Of a stretch of 64,000 nucleotides of DNA, positions 56,701-64,000 are shown in pieces (positions within the stretch are counted from its first letter, which is position 1; each line of letters starts with the position of its first letter). Source of the DNA: Nymphaea colorata (taxonomy: Eukaryota > Streptophyta > Magnoliopsida > Nymphaeales > Nymphaeaceae); contig NC_045140.1 of assembly GCF_008831285.2 (NCBI RefSeq), forward strand, positions 15,549,796-15,613,795, given 5' to 3'. Under the pieces are notes generated by a model, which saw nothing but the letters and a program-made list of their open reading frames with translations, made no database searches and was not told the origin of the DNA. The translations under genes were made by a program, and so were the position numbers.

Positions 56701-59700
56701 TTCATCTATTTTTCTTTGAAATGTAATCAAGAGATGCATTTCAGTTCAGGAATTTCATTGTCCCCCAGTTGGATGCCTACGTGAAGGCGGACAGGAACAA
56801 ACTGTGAGAATTTTTTGCATTTTTTAATTTTATTGATTTAAATCTTAAAAAAATAGGAAGGGAAAAGTGCCAAATGCCAATAGCTCTCTCTACACTTTTA
56901 CCTTTCATGGTTTGATTTTTGGGCCACCTGCACGTCCATTGAGCTGGCTGTTGACTAGCTCCGTCTCCTCTTGTATGTGTAGGAGTGCTTCCCTTTTTTT
57001 TACAATTAGCACTCGACTTTTGGGGTGTGATTTAAAAGAGAATTTGGTCTAATTATTTATAGGCATCTCCCTTTGCGTGCCATTACTTATTAGACATATC
57101 TGATTCGCATATTGGTCGGCATATGAGTTTGTTTATTTATAGTTTATGTATGTATGTATGTATGTATGCATGTATATATGTATGTATATGTGTATGCGTG
57201 TATCTATGTGTGTATGTATGTATTAATGCACTCTTGTGTTTTTACAATTTAATATCAAATGTTGTGTCTCAGACTCTCAATATGCTTAATTTAATTTCAA
57301 TATATATATGCAGTTCATCATTTTCATATTATTTTTCCTATTCTTATGAGGCCCTCCTTTGTGCCACTGCTAAATCTGCTTAGGCCTTTAGAAGGCCAAT
57401 GGTCTAGGTGCGCTTGGCACTTTTGACTACTATGTTTATTGGTGACGTCATGGTGGAAGGAGGTCTCTGCTGCTAGGCGGAGGAAGAAAAAGGAAGAGGG
57501 TTGGATTTGTCCCTCTTTTTGATTTTTGTTTTTTATTTTATTAATTAATTATTATGGTATTGTTCCTAACAAAATGAAAATAGACTCAGTTGCAATTGTT
57601 TGACTTTAAATTTGGATAAAACCAGCCATAGATGTGTTGGCCGAAGCCAACTTGGCCGAAGCCAACACTACATGGACCATGTATATTCGGAGTGCAATCG
57701 TACATCTGTGTCCTGCATTGTTGACATGAGATTGCACTTGTAGGAGGATGTCTGCCTTTTGTTGTTGGTGCTCAAAGAGGCTAGTATTGTTTTCTTTACT
57801 CAACCCATCATAGTTTCAATCAATGTTGTAAAAAGCGTATCGTAAGCCGTATCGGTCTGGCTTTAAGATACGCCGTATCGTAAAATATCGTAACGTATCG
57901 TAACTGTATCGTTTTTTTTAAATAAATAAAAAAATAAGAAAAATCCATAAAAAATCAGTAAAAATCAAGAATAATATGTTCTTCATAAAAAACATGTTTT
58001 ACATAATGATAGACTTATTAGTTATTATTGCTATAAAGTTACGGTTCATCATTCGTAAACGTCAAAATTTATAACAATATCAATCTAGAAAGCACAACAA
58101 GTCAACAATTACATAACCTATATCATGATTTCATAACCATAGATTCATAAGTCATAAGGTCCATAAGTCTATGAGGTACCACATCAAAAAACAAGTTTTA
58201 GATGTTATGTATTACATCACAAGATGATAATGAAATGTGAAAATGTTCAATGTCAATACATATAAAATGAAAGCACTCTCCACTCTCAGTCATAATCTTC
58301 ATCATATTCATTCTCCTTCTCATCTCCATCTTCTTCTTCATCATCATGATTTTAAAAAACCCCTTTCCTCCCAACGGGAATCAGCCACCCTCGCACAAAT
58401 CCATGGCTTAATTGATGATTTCAAGGTGAAAATCAATGATTTAATGGTGGAAAACGATGATTTCTATCCATGGCGGCACAATCTCTAGGTTAGAAATGAA
58501 GAAGGGGTGAGCTTTTATAAAGAAAACTTGAAAAAGGGAGATTCGAGCCCCCTTTTTTTTTGAAATCAGCCCGTATCGTACGATACAGAGGCTTGTATCG
58601 TACGTATCGTATGATATGGGGCATGTATTGTATGTATCGTACGATACAGGCACGATACACCCCTATTTACGATACAGGAGGTGTATCGTAACGTATTTTG
58701 TAAACGATACGGCCCCGTATCGTACGATACGTACAAGACTGGTTTCAATAAATTAGATCAAGGGCTTCATGATGAGTTAAGTAACTCGAGCTTAGCTAGA
58801 GCTAGGTATGCTTAGGCTCTTAGCTTATTTAAGCTTCCTTAAGCTCTATTGATCTCATTGAATGTGAATATGTAGAATCTGATTCCTAAAGTTGTCACAG
58901 AAAAATGCATTGGACTCAATATGTGCTTTGTTTGGTTTTAGAAAAGAGGTTTCTTGTGGTCACACTTTGTATGTTAGAAAAAAGAATTGTACACGGTTTT
59001 GTTAAGATTGAACCACCGAGGGCTGGCTTGAGCTAAACTAAGCCGATCTTGAGCTTTCTTAAGCTCGAGTCGAGCTCATTGCTGCTGAGCTCAGTTCGAA
59101 CTTGTCCGACGAAAAGCCCTACATATGACACAATGCTAAACCTGTAGGGAACTTGCAGGCAGAAGTTAGTGGATATTGCTTCTTGGTGAATATTGTTCTC
59201 TATCAAGTTTCCACATGAGTTTTGGTTTTATTTCTTTATTGAACTTGTGACTTGCAGATTCGGCAAAATGACCGCTTAGCTGTTAGTAAACTTGTCACTA
59301 GCCTTACAAGAGGGACAGTCCGCTCACCCTTGGCACAATGCCTTCTGATCCGTTACACTGCCCAGGTTCTTGTTTGTTGCATTTTTCAAGAAAATATATG
59401 CACTTCATAGGTAGCTTGAAGAAGTTCAAATATCTGTCGTTAACAGGTCATACGTGAATCAAACACACAAACTGGAGACCGTCCATTCTATGATTACCTT
59501 GAAGGCTGTTTGCGTCACAAAGCTGAAATGGTGATATTTGAAGCTGCCCGAGCAATAACTGAGCTCAGTGGTGTGACAAGCCGAGAGCTAACTCCAGCTA
59601 TTACAGTATTGCAGCTGTTCTTGAGTTCTTCGAAGCCAGTTCTAAGATTTGCTGCTGTTCGTACGTTAAATAAGGCAGGTTTTCTTAAATATGATTTTTG

Positions 59701-61820
59701 CTTTTTTTCCTGTATATATGCATGTTTTAGAGTTTTTTTTTTAATCACATAGATAAGGAGGTGAAGATGACCTATGCCTCACTTTCTTCCTCCTTGGGTT
59801 TCCTTGTGAATGTTAGCCTTATAAACCTTCAGTTGATGTTGATTTTAGGTTGATCCTATTGTGTTGCATTGGTACATGTAGGAAGACAGGAGGGGCGATC
59901 TCCCTACTTAAGGCTTATGTTTTGCTTTTAATGATGAATGTTTTAAGGATGAAATTTTTCTTGTCATCTTTTACTTCAATTTTGATATGCATCTTGCAGG
60001 TTGCAATGACACACCCTTTGGCAGTTACAAATTGCAATATCGACATGGAAAGCTTGATATCAGATCAGAACAGGAGCATTGCCACTCTAGCAATCACCAC
60101 CCTTTTGAAAACTGGCAATGAGTCAAGTGTAGATCGACTAATGAAGCAAATTACCAATTTTATGTCTGATATTGCAGATGAGTTCAAGATCGTTGTGGTT
60201 GAAGCTATTCGATCTTTGTGTCTTAAGTTTCCGCTCAAATATCGTACATTGTTAGTTATCTCTCCATAACCTTTTCTTATTCATTCTATGTGATATTGGT
60301 GTGGATGTGTAGTGAGACATGTAAAGCATGTTTTTTTTTTCGTGGTGGGGGGGGGGGTAGGGTGAGGGTGGGAAGGTGTAGAAGCACTCACAGACATGCA
60401 TGTGCACATGAGTGTGATCATTGGTATAAAATATAAATGAGCTAAAAAAACGTATCATGGGAAAAAAAAAAGGTCACTTGAAGCATTTGAATCTATCAAG
60501 TATCACTATCAAGTATCAACCTCATGACTGGTTCTAGACTTTGCTTGGTCTAGGATTGACATGCTAAGAAGAAGATGAAGAACCAAATTAAGCTCAGACA
60601 AATGTTTAACCGTTTGTTTCCATACAAATTAGACCAACCTTTTTCTGACAGCAATCGAGCCACAACCACACCTACATGTGTTGATATAGATGTTTCTGGC
60701 TTTTAGAAGTACCTATTCTAAGGATTCTGTATCCTTTTTGCTTGTTGTGAAGTTGACATGTTAAATTTTTTCTGCTTATTTTCCAGGATGAACTTCTTGA
60801 GCAATATTCTCAGAGAAGAAGGAGGTTTTGAGTACAAGAAGGCTATTGTTGATTCAATCCTTATCCTTATTAGAGACATACCTGATGCCAAAGAAAGTGG
60901 TTTGTCTCACCTCTGTGAATTCATTGAGGACTGTGAATTTACCTATCTTTCAACTCAGGTAAACTTTATTGTAGGAAGGTTAACCCTGTTTAGTTTTCTT
61001 ATATGTAATTGATTATTTGAATTACCGTCTCTTTTCTGCTTACTTGTTCTTCTTTGGGGTCTTGACCAAAGGTGAACTTGGAGGGATCTAGATAGAGATC
61101 TTCCTATAAAAAGTTGATTTTTGTGAAGACCATTTAGTAAAACTCAGGCCTCAGGCATTCACTTGCTTTCATGTGTGTATAAAAGTCATTCAATGGCTGG
61201 TTTTGTTAAAGAGGAGTAATTATTCTTTGGTTGATGATTGGGTGTCAATTTGGCCTATCATAAATGCAAGTTCTTAGCCTTCTCTTTCTCAACTAACGTG
61301 ATGATTATGACCTCTTAATGATTTTTTTGTCATTTTTTTATGTTACACAAAAAATTAAATCCATAAGTTTTACTAGGAACAGATTAAACCTTTTGGCCAG
61401 TCTCCAGAGCCTGAGGGCCATCAATGCAAATGAGTGCATTCATGTCTACAGAAGTTTTGTTTGTGAGTTCAATTGCAGAGAGCGTCTTCTGAATCTTACT
61501 CTCTTGGTGCTTTTGTAGATTCTTCATTTCTTGGGGAATGAAGGGCCAAAGACGTCAGACCCTAGTAAATATATTCGATATATATATAACCGGGTTATCC
61601 TTGAAAATGCTACTGTGAGAGCAAGTGCTGTAAGTACCTTGGCAAAGTTTGGTGCGATGGTTGAATCTTTGAAGGTACATATGGCCTCAGGGAATTTTTT
61701 GTTTTTTTGGTCATACTTCTGAATGCTTGGTTGTTGACATATACTGGAATTGTTTGTCATTTGATGCAGCCTCGGGTCTTTGTTCTGTTGAGGCGGTGCT
61801 TGTATGATAATGATGATGAG
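53718..61820 (+). CDS. Coatomer subunit gamma (gamma-COP), 5' portion
   Basis: Twelve exons: 53718-53763, 54195-54292, 54382-54432, 54515-54628, 54729-54929, 55017-55118, 59258-59365, 59447-59674, 60000-60250, 60787-60958, 61519-61674, 61770-61820. They give 526 codons and run off the window; the family is about 880-890 residues, so the appendage domain lies downstream. Gamma-COP is a subunit of the COPI coat that drives Golgi-to-ER and intra-Golgi vesicle transport. The start [15 protein letters not shown] and the HEAT/adaptin-type N-terminal solenoid are very strongly conserved: [71 protein letters not shown] and [13 protein letters not shown]. No lesion is seen. Intron 8 must start with GC (AAG|GCAGGT); using the GT four bases later would shift the frame. 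Intron 6 is 4.1 kb and carries an hAT-type element. Confidence 0.94.
53974..53998. repeat. Poly(A) run in gamma-COP intron 1
   Basis: About two dozen consecutive A bases in the intron between exons 1 and 2. Confidence 0.85.
55119..57820. other. Left part of gamma-COP intron 6
   Basis: AT-rich intron DNA with an (AAAT)n-(AT)n microsatellite at about 55666-55710 and an (ATGT)n run at about 57145-57215. Two short similar segments (around 55297 and 55421, both containing GCA(G/A)GCAGGA(T/C)AAG) hint at an old duplication. No gene seen. Confidence 0.5.
57813..57820. repeat. 8-bp target site duplication, left of intronic hAT-type element
   Basis: GTTTCAAT; the identical eight bases follow the element at 58742-58749. 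Confidence 0.75.
57821..58741. mobile_element. Non-autonomous hAT-type element in gamma-COP intron 6 (921 bp)
   Basis: Left end CAATGTTGTAAAAAGCGTAT; right end read on the minus strand CAGTCTTGTACGTATCGTAC. These share CA(A/G)T(G/C)TTGTA as terminal inverted repeats, and perfect 8-bp duplications flank the unit. Both subterminal regions are packed with GTATCG / CGATAC words, including several palindromes GTATCGTACGATAC. No transposase frame is present; the interior is AT-rich. The features fit a deleted or MITE-like hAT element. Confidence 0.75.
58742..59257. other. Right part of gamma-COP intron 6
   Basis: Contains blocks rich in GAGCT and CTCGAGC words (58790-58870 and 59018-59110), a type of dispersed repeat common in plant introns and intergenic DNA. 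The intron ends CTTGCAG at 59257. Confidence 0.45.
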
Positions 61821-62250
61821 GTAAGTTTGTGTAGCTATGCTAGCTGCTTCTTGGGAAGATGCAGTGCAATGGTTGTGCTTTTAAGGTTAACTAAAATAAC
61901 GAAAAGGACCAGTCTTTTGTTTTTTTCCGTTTGTTTACTCATTTATAACATGATAGATGACCTAGATCTGGTTTTTTCCCCTTTACTTTTTCTCTTTCCA
62001 TCTTGAGGATGTTTAGACATGCTTCTGCCTGTTCATATTTTTCTATCTAGATTTATGCTGTGAAAATTTTGCTTTTCAATTAGTTGCTGGCTTGCTGCTC
62101 CATATGATGGTAGTGGTTGATATATATTTTTGTAACTGGGTTTTTTCTTGAGCACCTCATTTCCTGGAACATACCCTTTTCTGGATAATGTTGGTGCCCC
62201 TCTCTAGATGGATGCTATTCCTAAGTAGGTCCTTGCTAAAATTCAGTAAT

Positions 62251-62635
62251 GTCACAAATATTGTGATGTTTTTGAAAATATCGCAATATCAACGAAAAAA
62301 CGTGAAATTGGTGCAGTATTTTGAAAGAAAACGGGAAAACATATTCATCGCGTTATTTATGTTGATATGATCATGGATTCAAGTTTAAATTTAAAATTTT
62401 AAACTTAATTATTTTAATCATTTTTATCATCATTAAAACATTCTTTTTATCACTTTTCTCTAGTTTTATTTATGTTTTCTTATTAGTTTCTGATTTATTT
62501 AATTTTATCTATTTTTTTGATTTTTTTTTTCATTTTTAAAAGTTTTCTAAGGTTTTCTTGAGAAAACAACTTTGCCGAAAAATACCCTGGAAAAATCTCG
62601 CAGTTAAAAATCTGAGAATGATATTTCTAACAATG
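62251..62635. mobile_element. Possible small transposon insertion between direct repeats
   Basis: The 12-mer AAATTCAGTAAT occurs on both sides of an AT-rich 385-bp segment containing TATCGCAATATC-like words. Terminal inverted repeats are not clear. If real, the duplication length would suit a Mutator-like element (9-11 bp plus chance matches). Weakly supported. Confidence 0.35.
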
Positions 62636-62837
62636 AAATTCAGTAATCCGAGCTTCAATTTGCAGTTGAGCTATGATTCGCTGGTCAACTTGATGACTCA
62701 GCCAGGCCCTGATAACTTCATATTTTACATAATAAGACTTCTTTTATACGCACGCGCGTGTGTGTTTTTAGTACATTACATCACTAGTAATGACTAGAGT
62801 ATGGACCATAATCTACATGCATATAAAATGGACTTTT

Positions 62838-62920
62838 TAATATATATATATACATGTATATATATATATATATATGTATATATATAGATATATATATGTA
62901 TATATATATATATACATTAC
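62838..62920. repeat. (TA)n-rich microsatellite
   Basis: A roughly 80-bp run of TATATA with occasional TACATG/TATAGA interruptions in gamma-COP intron 12. Confidence 0.9.
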
Positions 62921-63205
62921 AATTACAATTACAATTATATATAAGGGCTCCATATGTGGAACTTGTGAAGTTCTCTACCCTTAGATGGGCAGGTCTGTAA
63001 GATATGCACTGTCTTTCATGGCAGTCTTGGGCTGCTTGTGTGGGCTCCATGCTACTAAGCATAACACTGCCCATTCAAGGGTGGACAACCTAAACAATTC
63101 TTCAAGTATGGAACTCAGCTCTCACTAATATATCTTATTGGTATATGCATGTGTCATTTTGTATAAGCTAATAAAAATTTAATCAAGCATATTGCAACAC
63201 ATGTT

Positions 63206-63240
63206 TTGTGTGTGTGTGTGTGCGTGTGTGTGTGTGTGCG
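63206..63240. repeat. (TG)n microsatellite
   Basis: TG repeat with two TGCG interruptions. Confidence 0.9.
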
Positions 63241-64000
63241 TATGATGCACACCACATATGTGAGGCTCGACTGGGTGATCCTCCGTCCCAGTTGAGTACT
63301 GTCCAGCTCCCTGGTAGTTCATATCTTTAACCGGGTGTGTGATCAATCAGCTGTATCGATCAGATTCAACCTGGTTGACAAGGAAACTTTTTCAGAAAAA
63401 TAGTGATCCTGTTAGATATCTCAATATCCTTGTAAATATTATTTGTTTCTTTCAAAAGTGAACTCCTTCAAACCTGTGGGCACTGTAATATTTAGCTTAG
63501 AGGAACATTCTTGTTATGTTTGTCTAGCCGAACTTGAAAGAAGGTTCTTTGATGGTAACCTCAGATTCTAGATAGAAGAAACAGGTACTACTGGATAGGG
63601 ATTTTATGCAAACTCTAGAGGTTGGAAGCTCTACTCCTCTCTCTCTGAATATCCTAAAGGGATCCTGGGACTTCAATTTTTCCTCTTTGTATCTCTCAAA
63701 TATATTCTTTTGTTGTGACAAGCTGTATGTCACTCATGATTAGGCAGCTTGACATCACATTGGCTGTTGCGGACAGATGATTTTTTGCTTTTTATGAATG
63801 TCTGAGGTTTCTGAAGTGATTGTGCCATGCCTAGCAATATATATTTGTTTAGTCACCAACTCTGAGAATTGGATGACATTCTGGATTTTCGATACTTGAT
63901 TCTGTGTCGTGGATATAATGCATAACAGGCGCAGTTCTGGTTTCAAATTCTAATTACATTACTTGGAAATTTTATGCTGATGAAATGTTTTTATACCTCT

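Larger units (their letters stand above)
61821..64000. other. Gamma-COP intron 12, incomplete
   Basis: No sequence continuing the gamma-COP protein after YDNDDE was found up to the window end, so this intron is at least 2.2 kb. It holds a long (TA)n stretch at about 62838-62920, (TG)n at about 63206-63240, and a probable 385-bp insertion between 12-bp direct repeats (62239-62250 and 62636-62647). Confidence 0.6.

Overview
This is a stretch of flowering-plant nuclear DNA. It carries split genes with many short exons and AT-rich introns, plant-specific protein families (an AP2/ERF factor, ERD6-like sugar carriers, an At4g15545-like coiled-coil protein), chromodomain Ty3/Gypsy retrotransposons, non-autonomous hAT elements and many simple repeats. 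The species cannot be named from the sequence alone. No bacterial-type system or CRISPR array is present.

Layout. At 86-634 (-) is a small plant protein with PNRC-like motifs. At 3202-8520 (-) is an eIF3 subunit c locus with one in-frame stop and four frameshifting indels in its 5' half, so it is annotated as a pseudogene, with sequencing error as the alternative. At 10661-16007 (-) and 19887-24342 (-) are two tandem ERD6-like sugar transporter genes, each of 18 exons; all sixteen internal exons have identical lengths in the two genes. Between them, on the opposite strand at 16736-17296, lies the decayed remnant of exons 7-11 of a third copy. From 24.6 to 30.2 kb I see only intergenic DNA with repeats.

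From 30.2 to 48.8 kb is a transposon-laden locus. A nine-exon gene (36253-48814, +) for an At4g15545-like protein has one complete 5.5-kb chromovirus just upstream (30179-35704, - strand) and a second, nearly identical copy inside its 8.5-kb intron 6 (40930-46456, + strand). The two elements form a 5.5-kb inverted repeat around the promoter and exons 1-6. The intronic copy sits inside an older, small TRIM-like LTR element, and the same intron holds an hAT-type MITE with a perfect 8-bp target duplication. The intronic chromovirus has an uninterrupted gag-pol frame; the upstream one has a one-base deletion in gag.

At 50973-51653 (+) is an intronless ERF transcription factor with a TATA box and a short upstream ORF. 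From 53718 to beyond the window end is the gene for coatomer subunit gamma. Its first 12 exons (526 codons) are present, with a second hAT-type element in intron 6 and a GC-AG intron 8.

The genes are unrelated in function and form no operon-like unit. What is distinctive is the record of duplication, decay and transposon insertion. I found no convincing new biological system. The strongest points for follow-up are the inverted chromovirus pair, the inverted sugar-carrier relic and the broken eIF3c copy.
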